Shown in pieces: positions 20,678 to 31,242 of a DNA stretch of 33,908 nucleotides. Made by a program: the position numbers and the translations under genes. How positions within the stretch are numbered: position 1 is the first letter of the stretch; the number at the start of each line of letters is the position of its first letter. Below the pieces are notes generated by a model. That model did no database searches, had not been told where the DNA came from, and was given only the letters and a program-made list of their open reading frames with translations. Source of the DNA: Tubiluchus corallicola (taxonomy: Eukaryota; Priapulida; Priapulimorpha; Priapulimorphida; Tubiluchidae); NCBI GenBank assembly GCA_030141605.1, contig JAQGDQ010001477.1:5001-38908 (forward strand), in the 5' to 3' direction.

Positions 20678-23600
20678 GTAAGTAACCACCACTATTGGGC
20701 TTGAAAAATTGTTATAGTCGAATTTGAAGTATTAATTCTACTGGTTGAATTGATAGTAGTTGGTCAAAGGAGCTGCTTTCCTAAATAGTTATGACTGATT
20801 AATTTATACATCATCACCATTACACCACACACTGATTCAGCGGCAGTGAGCCAGCAGGCCTCGCATTGTCGGTTAATAAGTATTAATGGTCTCACAAAAA
20901 GGGAAAAACAAGGTTACAACTTGTCACAAACAGTTATATCCAAGGTCAGTAAAATCAAGCAAGACAAAACAGGAAAATAGAAAGAAGTGAATCTGGATTG
21001 TCTTAACAACGATGAGGCATTGTGGATCAAGATCTATATAGTAATTATTAGAATTAGGCCATTTTAGTTTCTAACTTAGCATAGAGTATAAATTAGAAAG
21101 AAAAGAAACTAAAGAAATAATAATTATTAAAAAAATAAAATTATTGAAGAAGAACAAAACGCATGTAAAGTACTAAATAGTGAAAAACAAACAATCATTG
21201 CGAGCAATATATTATCATTAAAAATTGTTCAAAATAAGGTTCGTTATTTCAAAAAGACTCAACTGAAGAACAAAAAGTGTTGCTATAGGAAAAGAGGGTA
21301 AATTACTTAAAAGGTTTACAAAAATTGTGTTCCGAAGATGCACCTTATTGCGTTCAGATCACAGCGCCGAGCACGTGGTGCAGTCAAACACTACATAGCA
21401 GCATCTAATTTTTTGTTGGATTACTGGTGTTTACTTGCCTTGAGGGCAGATTTATTTTGGAGTTCTGCCTGCCCTGCCTAATGTCTACAATAGACATATA
21501 GCTACAAACGGGTACCGGTAGTGAGAGTAAAATTTACAAAGTTTTAAAAAATCAATAGAAAGTAGAAAGTCACCAAATCTGACATTAATTTTACCAAAAT
21601 AACTAGAAAGTTCATAAAAATTTTGCACCTCTCCTGGGGTGTTCTTGCTCGATTCACTGTGGTAAAGCGTCATTCGCATGTTTTATGGGTTTAGCGTTTG
21701 GTTCTCACTTTGAATATAACAATGAACTTCAGTTCAGTGACGTATTGCCCTGGACAGATAATTCAGTCTCGGTCATCTCTATCATGGATTTGTACTGGCT
21801 TACGTGCGAAGCCCAACACACTGGTTGTGATGTCAGTGATGTTTGTGAAGCAATGCTCTCTGATTCCGGCAGCTCCTGCAGCCAACCTGGTGCCAAACGT
21901 ATCGCTCCGCTTTCCTTTGGGCTACACCAGGGAGGAAGAGAGGGAGTTCCTGTTGTCTGGGCAACTCAGGATTTCCATACACCCTGCCCAGGCATGCGCC
22001 CTGGAGAGGCCACGTTAGTGTCACAGCTAAATCATTTGAAATACAGACAACAGGAAAATGTTATTATTATTTGACACAGCCAATATAAATAACTAAAAGA
22101 AATTCTGAGAAAGTGAAATCAGTTCAAAATATATTTTTATTATGAAATTTGAAAATAAACTAAACACGGAACATTTGGGTGCCCCCCTCCCCCCTGTAAG
22201 TTTAGTATGGGACAGGGGACGAAATTATGAAATATGGGACATGTCCCATTTTTAAGGGATGTCTGGCAACCCTATGTAAGGTCTCTATGCAATAACTGTC
22301 ATTGCAATATGGCGCTTAAAAGTGGACACAAGAATTGCTTACGCTGTTTTATAAAATGAATGTGGTAGGATGTATGCACATTTTTTGAGGAAAATAAGAT
22401 TTTTTTAACACTGGGCACTTATATCTGGTGCATCTGGAAATTTGGTATCCTAAGCTATAGCCTAGTTAACCTAGCTATTGCTAAATATGCCCTTGGGTTA
22501 ATCTAAATTAGCATCTTTGTGTTATGGTTAGGGTTAGGGTTAGAGTGCTAAGCCTTTAGTGACAGTAGATTTAACATTTCAGGGATTAAGAGTAAAGAGC
22601 ATCTAGGTTCATGTACTGTAAGTTTGGGTCATGGGAAAGGTCAAAGGTCGCTGAAAACTCACTATCTAAAAGACTAACCTACATAATTTGAAGCAGAAGT
22701 GACACAATGTAATGGTAGATCAGTTTGGCAGTTGGTGGATAACTTGTGAAAATATGTCGCTTGTACATGGGAAGATAGTGGACATGTGAAGCCATGTGTT
22801 AATAAAGAAAATTTATCATCCTTAATGTGAAGGATTTTAGGTTATTTTATTACTTCAGTGTTCTCTCATTCTGTAAACCCCCCTATACTGTCCTTTAACT
22901 GCATTCGTGTGTATGTCTTGACTTGGCTTCTTTCTGTCATGCTCTACTGACAGAGCTCGTTTACCTGGCTAGTTGTCAGTCTGTTCTTGGCTAAGAGAGT
23001 CGTTGTTGTTGTTGTTGTTGTTTTGTCTCAGTTAAACCATTTATTTGTCAAGAGTAGTAGAGCCATGATGTAAGCTTATTTTGATTATTCATTCTCACTT
23101 TATTATTAATTTCTTTGTTTCCTTTTTGGCTCAAATTAGTTTATTATATTTTGTTATGATTTTTCTTACAGATAAAACGTAATAAAGCTACCCAAACATG
23201 AATTTTTTGACTTTGGGCATCACGAAGTAGTAGTCTGTCACACTTAATGTTCTTAGTGTTTGAGAGAGCAGAGCTTAAAATAATGTGGTCAGAGGAGGAA
23301 AATTGCCAATGGAGCACCAACCTAAAACTGGTTGCCAAATCGATACAAACTGGAGGTTGACAAATGAGCTTAAAATAAGCGTTACTAATTTTCTTAAATG
23401 AGAATGACTGCATTTGGTGTTCATGATTAACTTAAACGTGCAGTTCAGTGAAGCCTTCAACATTGTTCCTAAGCGATAACTTGCTCTGTTTTATTTCCAG
23501 ATACTGTGCTTGGCACCGCGTATTTTGTGAACAACGATGGACAAGTTACAGCCAGTGTCAAAAGTGTAGAAGTTGATAATTCACCAATTGTCGAGTCTGT

Positions 23601-26600
23601 TATCGGATTCGACATTTTCAATGAGAGTACATTGTACATAATCTTGACTTCTCATAGTCTTGATTGGTCGGTAAGTGAACATCTTGAATCCTTTTTAAAG
23701 ATTGGAATGCCAAATAAGGAAATGTTGAAAATCGGCAGAAAATTCTGGTTTCTGGCAATCTATAAAAAGCCATTGGTCTGTAGAAATTACTCCTTGGTCT
23801 GTAAGAAGTCATTGGTCCATAGAAATTACTCTCTCTGTAGGAAGCCATTGGTCTGTAGAAATTACTCCTTGGTCTGTAAGAATCCATTGGTCTGTAGAAG
23901 TTACTTCTTGGTCTGTGAGAAACCATTGGTCTGTAGATATTACTCCTTGGTCTGTAAGAAGCCATTGGTCTGTAGAAATTACTCCTTGGTCCGTAAGAAG
24001 CCATTGGTCTGTAGATATTACTCCTTGGTCTGTAAGAAGCCATTGGTCTGTAGAAATTACTCCTTGGTCTGTAAGAAGCCATTGGTCTGTAGAAGTTACT
24101 TCTTGGTCTGTGAGAAACCATTGGTCTGTAGATATTACTCCTTGGTCTGTAAGAAGCCTGTGGTCTGTAGAAATTACTCCTTGGTCTGTAAGAAGCCATT
24201 GGTCTGTAGAAGTTACTTCTTGGTCTGTGAGAAACCATTGGTCTGTAGATATTACTCCTTGGTCTGTAAGAAGCCAGTGGTCTGTAGAAATTACTTCTTG
24301 GTCTGTAAGAAGCCATTGGTCTGTAGAAGTTACTTCTTGGTCTGTGAGAAACCATTGGTCTGTAGATATTACTCCTTGGTCTGTAAGAAGCCAGTGGTCT
24401 GTAGAAATTACTCCTTGGTCTGTAAGAAGCCATTGGTCTGTAGAAGTTACTTCTCGGTCTGTGAGAAACCATTGGTCTGTAGATATTACTCCTTGGTCTG
24501 TAAGAAGCCAGTGGTCTGTAGAAATTACTCCTTGGTCTGTAAGAAGCCATTGGTCTGTAGAAGTTACTCCTTGGTCTGTAAGGAGCCATTGATCTGTAGA
24601 AATTACTTCTTGGTCTGTAAGAAGCCATTGGTCTGTAGATATTACTCCTTGGTCTGTAAGAAGCCATTGGTCTGTAGAAATTACTCCTTGGTCTGTAAGA
24701 AGCCATTGGTCTGTAGAAGTTACTTCTTGGTCTGTAAGAAGCCATTGGTCTGTAGAAATTATTCCTTGGTCTGTAAGAAGCCATTGGTCTGTAGAAATTA
24801 CTCCTTGGTCTGTAAGAAGCCATTGGTCTGTAGAAGTTGCTTCTTGGTCTGTGAGAAACCATTGGTCTGTAGATATTACTCCTTGGTCTGTAAGAAGCCA
24901 TTGGTCTGTAGAAATTACTTCTTGGCCTGTAAGAAGCCATTGGTCTGTAGAAATTACTCCTTGGTCTGTAAGAAGCCATTGGTCTGTAGAAATTACTTCT
25001 TGGTCTGTAAGAAGCCATTAGTCTGTAGAAATTACTTCTTGGTCTGTAAGAAGCCATTGGTCTGTAGAAATTACTCCTTGGTCTGTAAGAAGCCATTGGT
25101 CTGTAGAAATTACTCCTTGGTCTGTAAGAAGCCATTGGTCTGTAGAAATTACTCCTTGGTCTGTAAGAAGCCATTGGTCTGTAGAAATTACTTCTTGGTC
25201 TGTAAGAAGCCATTGGTCTGTAGAAGTTGGTTGTAGAATTACTTCTTGGTGTGTAAGAAGCCATTGGTCTGTAGAAATTACTCCTTGGTCTGTAAGAAGC
25301 CATTGGTCTGTAGAAATTACTTCTTGGTCTGTAAGAAGCCATTGGTCTGTAGAAATTACTCCTTGGTCTGTAAGAAGCCATTGGTCTGTAGAAATTACTT
25401 CTTGGTCTGTAAGAAGCCATTGGTCTGTAGAAATTACTCCTTGGTCTGTAAGAAGCCATTGGTCTGTAGAAATTACTCCTTGGTCTGTAAGAAGCCATTG
25501 GTCTGTAGAAATTACTTCTTGGTCTGTGAGAAACCATTGGTCTGTAAGAAGCCATTGGTCTGTAGAAATTACTCTTTGGTCTGTAAGAAGCCATTGATCT
25601 GTAGAAATTACTTCTTGGTCTGTAAGAAGCCATTGGTCTGTAGAAATTACTCTTTGGTCTGTAAGAAGCCATTGATCTGTAGAAATTACTTCTTGGTCTG
25701 TAAGAAGCCATTGGTCTGTAAGAAGCCATTGGTCTGTAGAAATTACTCCTTGGTCTGTAAGAAGCCATTGGTCTGTAGAAGTTACTCCTTGGTCTGTAAG
25801 GAGCCATTGATCTGTAGAAATTACTTCTTGGTTTGTAAGAAGCCATTGGTCTGTAGATATTACTCCTTGGTCTGTAGAAATCACTTCTTGGTCTGCAGAA
25901 GTTACTCCTTGGTCTGTAAGGAGCCATTGATCTGTAGAAATTACTCCTTGGTCTGTAAGAAGCCATTGGTCTGTAGAAATTACTTCTTGGCCTTTAAGAA
26001 GCTATTGGTCTGTAGAAATTACTCCTTGGTCTGTAAGAAGCCATTGGTCTGTAGAAATTACTCCTTGGTCTTTAAGAAGCCATTGTAAAAATGTAGTGGT
26101 ATCCTCAGTATACTTTCCTAAGATGCCTGCATGAAACCAATCTAAACATTTTGGGCACATTGTAATATCTAGTTGTTATAAAAAAACAATTAAAAATAAA
26201 GTTGTCAACAAACTAAGTGTATTCTTGATGATTTAACAAGCTACTGTTTAAAAGCAATGTTATAGTTATTTAACTTAACTTTTCACAAACTGTTGTTAAG
26301 TACAAGCTCTTGTGTTTGATTACCAAATGAGTTTTTATTTTTGGTCACCAGGTGGCAGAAGAGAATGTTTTTACCTGAATTCATGCATAAATTTCGTTTA
26401 ATTTTTTTTCCAGCGAACTAATCAATACACAATAAGGTGGACATATAAAGACCAGGCTTCAGTAGTGGAAGTAAGTACGAAAGTATGAATTTGTGAATAA
26501 CTTAGAAGGTTCTGAAAATTTAAAGGGCAAGACAACACTTTCTTAAATGAAGCATAAAACTTCATCTTGAAATTTTGTGTTAATTACATGCTATCTTATT

Positions 26601-29600
26601 GCACACAGTGTTTGCATTGGCAGTATGGCTGCATGAAACTTGTAAATTTAAACTTCTGTGATGACTTAGATGCAGCCATGTTAACAGTTAGTCATTTAAA
26701 ACAAGTTTAGATAACATAGTATAACGTGTGAAAAAATAATCACAGTATTCGTAGCACATTCTACGCTAACTAGCAAAAGTTTAAATTTATGTTGTCAGTA
26801 AGATCGATAATTTATTTTTTCGTGAACCAGCGGTGCACACTGGGATGGCCATGCAGTTGCACTGAAAACATCTTACAAGCATAATACTGTGGGTGCTAAA
26901 ATTTTGACTTGTATTGCAAATTGACATGTGTCAAGGAAAGGTGCGAATACTTCTAGCTATTCAAAATGGATGCTATTAAAATATGAACAAAAACAGGTCA
27001 GACCATCAACCTTTGTTTCGGAGTGACTGGTTTCTTCTCTGATGCCGTGGAAATACAAGGGATGGAAGTTCATTTTACTGGCATAAAAATATTACTCTTG
27101 TTTTATCCGAAACATATTAACATAATGTTTTGCTGGCAAAAATGCACTGAACAATGCTACAATGTATAACTCTCAAACACTGACTGCAATACAATTAATC
27201 AGGTAGTTAATCACAGCATTGTTCATTAGCATTACTGATATTTGTGGAATCCACTACTTTCTGCATCCAGTATTAAAGATTAATAACATAGAATTCCATT
27301 AATTTTATATAACCTGTTGAAGAGAGCAGTGGTTTCCCGAAATATCGTTAATAGTAATAAATCATGTGGTAACTAACTACCGCTTTATTTTTTATAGATA
27401 CACAACACAGTTCATCAGTTTTTAAAATCACAACGTTGTTTACCCCTAATTTACTGCCTAGATCGCAAGCTCTAGCCAGAAACTATGTTAGAGGGGTTTC
27501 TTATCTTGATGTTGAATTTGGCAACTAATTAAGAGACACTGATCACTCGGAGCATGTTAACTTTTTTATTCGATGAGTTGACTTGGAGGATCGGAAAGAA
27601 ACTTGTTTAACTGTAATTACTTATATTTGTTGTGTTCATTACCAGGTTGAATTTATAACGACGCTGCGAGTGCTTGATGTTAATGACAATGCCCCCGTGT
27701 GGCAAGCTGTGGTACCTAGTGGTAAACTAGAAGTCAATGAAGTAAGTTAGTTTAGTATACTGTGTAGTAGTTATATTACTATTGCTAATGTAGATGCAAT
27801 TATGCTTCTATTGCAAATAGACGAATTATTAACCTGCACAAAAGGACATGATATATAAGAATGGTACAGATCAATTGATATAATCGATTATAATCAGTTT
27901 GAGTTTTTAATTACAGTCAACTCTCGTTAAACCGGACTAATTGGGGGTGGGGGGGGTGTCCGGTTTAGCCGATTGTCCGATTTATCCGATATGCCTATAT
28001 ATGGTCTATATTACACAGGAATAATCACCTTAACAAGGCCTATATACATTGCACTATATACTGTGCACTATATACTATATTGTATATTACTTTAAAATAG
28101 TTAACCTGTGAGGATAAAGAAATTATTGTACAGTTGGTAGGCCGTGTTGTGTTTAGCGCTCAGTTTCCTTTGCCACGGATGATGTCCGTCTTATCCGATA
28201 TCCAGGCTAACATTGTCCGGTTTAACGAGGGTCGACTGTACTATCATCACTTATTTTTTCAACTGCTTATGCAAATCAATGGTATTTAATAGTAGTACCA
28301 TTTTCAAGAAGTAATGTTGATTTTTAGAAATTCTGCAAAAATGATACAACAAATATAGCTGCCATTGTACACAGTCTGGCAAAGTGGCGCTACCTTTTGG
28401 CAATAATTTACTGCACTGGTGTCGTTGGTTACTGATGTCATTGCTTGTATGGATGTGGAGGTTTCTCATGAGCATAAATTTTCGTAGACACTCTCTTTCT
28501 CGATTATGAAAATGCACCAGATGTCCTGCCACTAGTTTTGTGTAACTATTAGGATAAGGTGTTTTGTAGAAGTTTGTGCAAATTTCTAACCTTGTATGTG
28601 TGAGTTTTATAATGTAAGTAAAATGAAACATTAGTAGTTTAATGGTAAACTGGACGATTGTGTAGACATTAGTTCGAAATGAAGAATGCTCTAAAATAAT
28701 GAAAACTACAACAGCTTTTTTGAATCAAAGCTTTTATTAAATAATAATTTTACCTCTGGTAGTTAAAGTTTGTTAAAGTTTCAAAGCTACACGAGGCTCA
28801 GCAAATCCACTAAGACTGGCAATTGCACATTTTTTGTCACATTCTTATAGCCGGCAAATAGGCGCAGTTCTGTGATAAGCATGATCATGAGCTGCAGTGT
28901 TCGTTTGTGACGTCAGGGTGACATAGTGCTCATTTTCCTGACATCACATCTACGTCTTATAGCAATCTTTGCTTACTTAAACTCCACGTGCAGGGAAGAT
29001 GTCTACCATTGCACAAACTGTGGTTAGTTTGTGACGTAAGTGAAAGCTGTGTTTGGCTGCCACTAATTAACTTTTCATTCAAATACTAGAAACAACTGTT
29101 CACTTTTATAGGCAGGAAAATGTATATTTTGGACAGTACATTAAGTCTGATCAATTTTTTTATCATCATAGAATTTGAAATACCAAACTTGTTTCTGTAA
29201 AATAAGATAAAAGACATCAATGAGTAATCATGTAATTTCAGACTGAGCCAGTAGGAACCTTCATATTCCTGTCTTCTGCATCGGATATTGATTATTACAA
29301 GGGAGCTTATGTAGACTACTTTTTCAGTGAAACGGTAAGATGATGTAATTGTTTTCTTTACTTCAGTTACTCCCTTTCATTCTTCTTACATTCAGCTGGC
29401 TGCTTATCTAGTCAGATTTTGTGTGTGAATCTTACTTATCAAAAGTTGAAAATATTAAATAGAGAACATCGTTAACTAAACCTAGAGCTAGTTCACACAA
29501 TAGTCTGATGATCAACATAGGTCTTTATTATAGACTCCCGACATCTTTATTTGAAACTCTATGGACAATGAATAAGTCATAAGTCATTTATTTGACCTTA

Positions 29601-30677
29601 CACATTTACAATGGTTACATATACAATATCTAGTGCTACAATTGATATAAGAAATACTGCACAGGAAAAGCCTCAAACACTGTTCACTTATATACGAAGG
29701 TAAATGTGTTGCGGGCAATCAAAAAGCAGGGCTTGTTAGATTTTCTAATCGTGATAAAAAAAACCAAAATGAATACTATTTTATATTTCATTGCTTAAAG
29801 CACAGGGTAGCTCATAACATTTTAAATAATTCTATAGTTGAACTGTATTCTAACTATGTAATGGTTAGTTTGAAAGAGAAGTCATTCTCCAATTTTATAT
29901 GCAGTCATCTGATGAACTAATCCAGTGTATTGTAGCTAAGTACTCTTCTATACAAGTAAGTTGTTACATGTATCTCAATTGGCCTTGTTTTTCCATGTAT
30001 CAAATATGTGAAAGTCATGTTTAAGGTTGTAGATGAATCACTTTGTAGAAAAAGAATAAAACACTGTACTACATATCTGCACAAAACTGAAAACGTTTAT
30101 TAGACTACATACACATATGTAGAATGACTGCTACACTGAACACTGAGGACAAGAGTGTCCTGCACTGATCACTGAGAGTTAGACAGTAAGTAACATGAGT
30201 ATCACGACTAGCATGACTTCTGCACTGCACTGCATTGAGAGTGAGACAGAGAGTCACATAAGTAGCACGACTGCACTGCACTGCACTGAGAACGTGACAG
30301 AGAGTGACTAGAAGTAGAATCCAGTCAGTATATATAGGTAGAGGTAATTATGCAAACTTGGCTTCACAAATACCATTACATTAAAATAGGGGGAGATCCA
30401 ATGAGTATGCATATTCACTGGACCGAACAATTATACTAGGGGTGAGTTTGGCTAGTAAAAATGTAAAGTGATTAGTCATTAGATGGCAGCACCTTAAAAT
30501 ATACAGTTACAACTTCCACAAAATACACTAAACTTAATAAATTTTTTGTTTCAGACGGAGAGTTCGGGTTACTTTTACTTCAACTATTCCGTGTTTAGCG
30601 GTAATGTGTCAGTATATCTAAATAAATCATTCGACTACCAAGAGCGAAGCATTCACGAGGTTACCCTGATTGCTAGA
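20539..30677 (+). CDS. Cadherin-family protein, 5' portion (six exons)
   Basis: Six exons (20539-20677, 23501-23670, 26414-26470, 27646-27741, 29242-29334, 30555-30677) join without a stop into 226 codons. Every border has AG/GT, with donors GTAAGT or GTAAGA. Intron 1 is phase 1 and the rest are phase 0. The product is a secreted or membrane Ca2+-dependent adhesion molecule: signal peptide (residues 1-24), atypical EC1 closing on LDVNDNAPVW, then EC2 beginning KLEVNETEPVGT with ASDIDYY as the DxD-like site and SVYLNKSFDYQERS in the LDRE position. Further cadherin repeats, a transmembrane segment and a cytoplasmic tail are expected but not seen before 33908. EC1 lacks a clear AxDxD and LDRE, which, with the NETEPVGT start of EC2, loosely recalls the N-terminus of protocadherin-15; that is weak inference. 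Confidence 0.88.
21404..21497 (+). repeat. Dispersed repeat, copy 1 (intron 1)
   Basis: About 90 bp matches a second copy at 30740-30850: GGATTACTG, TGTTTAC, GGCAGATTT, TTCTGCCTGCCC and AATGTCTACAATAGAC occur in the same order. Probably a SINE or MITE fragment. Confidence 0.7.
21685..22020. other. GC-richer segment open in several frames (intron 1), probable repeat relic
   Basis: Base composition is clearly higher in GC than the surrounding intron, and two plus frames and one minus frame are open for 60-130 codons. None shows a protein motif I recognise, and none has splice borders fitting the cadherin frame. A decayed transposable element is the most likely explanation. Confidence 0.3.
22526..22543. 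repeat. Short interstitial telomere-like (TTAGGG)n
   Basis: GGTTAGGGTTAGGGTTAG, three units, in intron 1. It may be chance or a repair scar. Confidence 0.7.
23002..23022. repeat. (GTT)n microsatellite
   Basis: About six perfect GTT units in intron 1. Confidence 0.9.
23501..23670 (+). CDS. Cadherin exon 2: body of EC1
   Basis: The acceptor TTATTTCCAG joins the split Asp codon. The exon encodes 56 further residues of EC1, including DTVLGTAYFVNNDG and STLYIILTSHSLDWS, and ends in phase 0 at the donor GTAAGT. If that donor is ignored, the same frame continues unbroken into the 39-bp repeat array of intron 2. Confidence 0.85.
23766..26085 (+). repeat. 39-bp tandem array, about 59 units, filling cadherin intron 2
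   Basis: The unit joins two related halves, GAAGCCATTGGTCTGTAGA and AATTACTCCTTGGTCTGTAA, each with TTGGTCTGTA. Copies are 90-100% alike in the middle and diverge at the left edge. Three variants (AAGTTACTTCTTGG, GAAACCATTGG, AGATATTACTCC) and AGCCAGTGG form a 117-bp higher-order unit repeated four times at about 24070-24540. Half-unit losses occur near 25545 and 25715, and a rearranged junction near 25227 breaks the period. Since 39 is divisible by 3 and the unit has few stops, two plus and two minus frames stay open for hundreds of codons. Those frames are not evidence of coding. Confidence 0.97.
26414..26470 (+). CDS. Cadherin exon 3: EC1 strand (19 codons)
   Basis: This 57-bp exon lies between TTTTTTTTCCAG and GTAAGT, phase 0 on both sides. 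It encodes RTNQYTIRWTYKDQASVVE, the alternating beta-strand that follows the LDRE-equivalent in a cadherin repeat. Confidence 0.82.
26471..27645. other. Cadherin intron 3, no further feature
   Basis: AT-rich intronic sequence. I see no exon, RNA gene or defined repeat in it. Confidence 0.55.
27646..27741 (+). CDS. Cadherin exon 4: EC1/EC2 linker with DVNDNAP
   Basis: This 96-bp phase 0-0 exon encodes VEFITTLRVLDVNDNAPVW, the calcium-binding DxNDNAP linker that identifies cadherins, then QAVVPSGKLEVNE, the first strand of EC2. It is the strongest single piece of evidence for the family. Confidence 0.93.
27912..28240. mobile_element. pogo/Tigger-like MITE (cadherin intron 4)
   Basis: A 325-bp insert is flanked by TA on both sides. 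It starts CAGTCAACTCTCGTTAAACC and ends in the complement of CAGTCGACCCTCGTTAAACC, giving inverted repeats of about 24 bp with two mismatches. Inner GTCCGGTTTA/TTATCCGATAT words are repeated near both ends. The CAGTCGACCCTCGTTAA terminus and TA target site are characteristic of Tigger/pogo-group Tc1-mariner elements. No transposase is encoded. Confidence 0.9.
28241..29241. other. Rest of cadherin intron 4, no further feature
   Basis: A 126-codon minus-strand open frame at 28251-28631 abuts the MITE but has no recognisable motif or borders. Nothing else is supported. Confidence 0.5.
29242..29334 (+). CDS. Cadherin exon 5: EC2 with DxD-like site
   Basis: This 93-bp phase 0-0 exon encodes TEPVGTFIFLSSASDIDYY and continues KGAYVDYFFSET. 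The placing of EPVGT and then SASDID matches the usual E-x-x-x-GT and AxDxD calcium-site pattern of an EC repeat. Confidence 0.87.
29720..29920 (+). pseudogene. Possible relic of a non-LTR retrotransposon C-terminus (cadherin intron 5)
   Basis: One frame is open for about 65 codons and reads RFSNRDKKNQNEYYFIFHC, then ILNNSIVELYSNYVMVSL and SFSNFICSHLMN before a stop. The (D/N)E-Y-x-F-I-F-x-C pattern followed by a helical stretch resembles the terminal region of many animal LINE proteins, where a C..C..DEYHF..C motif occurs. The upstream Cys pair is not visible. Weak call. Confidence 0.35.
30150..30320. repeat. Degenerate ~60-bp tandem repeat, about three units
   Basis: GCACTGCACTGCA, TGAGAGTGAGACAGAGAGT and CACATAAGTAGCACGACT recur with drift across the segment, in cadherin intron 5. 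Confidence 0.75.
30555..30677 (+). CDS. Cadherin exon 6: rest of EC2 to the last visible residue
   Basis: This 123-bp phase 0-0 exon encodes YFYFNYSVFSGNVSVYL, NKSFDYQERSIHEVTLIAR, matching the G-x-V-x-(L)-x-x-x-(L/F)D-(Y/R)E-x pattern and the following strand. A Ca2+-binding Asp should open the next exon, but no such exon is found in the remaining 3.2 kb. Confidence 0.86.
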
Positions 30678-30739
30678 GTAAGTTGAATTCTTGTTGTTTA
30701 TTACTTTTAACGGAAGTGGTGCTGACAAGCCACTGGCGT

Positions 30740-30850
30740 AGCATTGTCTAGTGGTTAGTTTTTTTTGCTGGATTACTGCTGTGTTTACCTGTCTGAAGGC
30801 AGATTTCTTTTATTTTAGAATTCTGCCTGCCCAATGTCTACAATAGACGT
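30740..30850 (+). repeat. Dispersed repeat, copy 2, with tRNA-like D-arm words
   Basis: Second copy of the repeat at 21404-21497. Its extra 5' part reads GTCTAGTGGTTAG, a sequence typical of the D-arm/A-box of tRNA-Glu-like genes, so the family may be a tRNA-derived SINE. No B box is evident. Confidence 0.6.
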
Positions 30851-30859
30851 GACGGGCGT

Positions 30860-30889
30860 ATGATGATGATGATGATGATGTTGATGATG

Positions 30890-30952
<63 letters not shown>

Positions 30953-30970
30953 TGATGATGATGATGATGT
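30860..30970. repeat. (ATG)n microsatellite, about 110 bp
   Basis: Mostly perfect GAT/ATG triplets with three interruptions (TTG, AGG, TGTG). Confidence 0.96.
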
Positions 30971-31242
30971 TTATCGAAGAGTATTTTTTAAGAAAAGTTC
31001 TTTGCTCACTGTATTTATGTATACTCCTCAGTATGAATCCACTTTTTTACATAACAAAAAAAAATGCCTCCATTCATCCACATCCTCCATATTTAACAAA
31101 AGTAATACAGCAAAGGAAGCCACATAAAAGCAGCTTTGTTGCAAGTTACCTATCCATTTGATGCCCAGGTCCAGCATTGCTTGACTTTGCACCGGCCTTG
31201 TTTCACCAGTTTTTCTGGCATATTTGACATTATATACTAACG

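Noticed and set aside
21685-22074. 129-codon plus-strand frame in cadherin intron 1
   Set aside because: Overlaps two other open frames in a GC-richer patch, has no recognisable domain, and its splice borders do not fit the cadherin phase.
22195-22275. Possible transposon end (ATGGGACATGTCCCAT palindrome followed by CTGGCAACCCTA)
   Set aside because: The motif resembles ends of common MITEs, but I could not find the matching other end or a target duplication.
22526-22543. Evidence of a subtelomeric location
   Set aside because: Only three TTAGGG units inside a gene's intron; far too short to imply a telomere.
23618-25966. A 782-codon minus-strand open frame and 576-, 280-, 225- and 288-codon frames over the same array
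   Set aside because: All are produced by a 39-bp unit (divisible by 3) with few stops. They overlap on both strands and have only repeat sequence; no gene is called.
23766-26085. CRISPR array
   Set aside because: Direct tandem copies with no unique spacers, in an intron of an animal gene.
28251-28631. 126-codon minus-strand frame next to the Tigger-like MITE
   Set aside because: No motif, no splice borders, composition like the surrounding intron.
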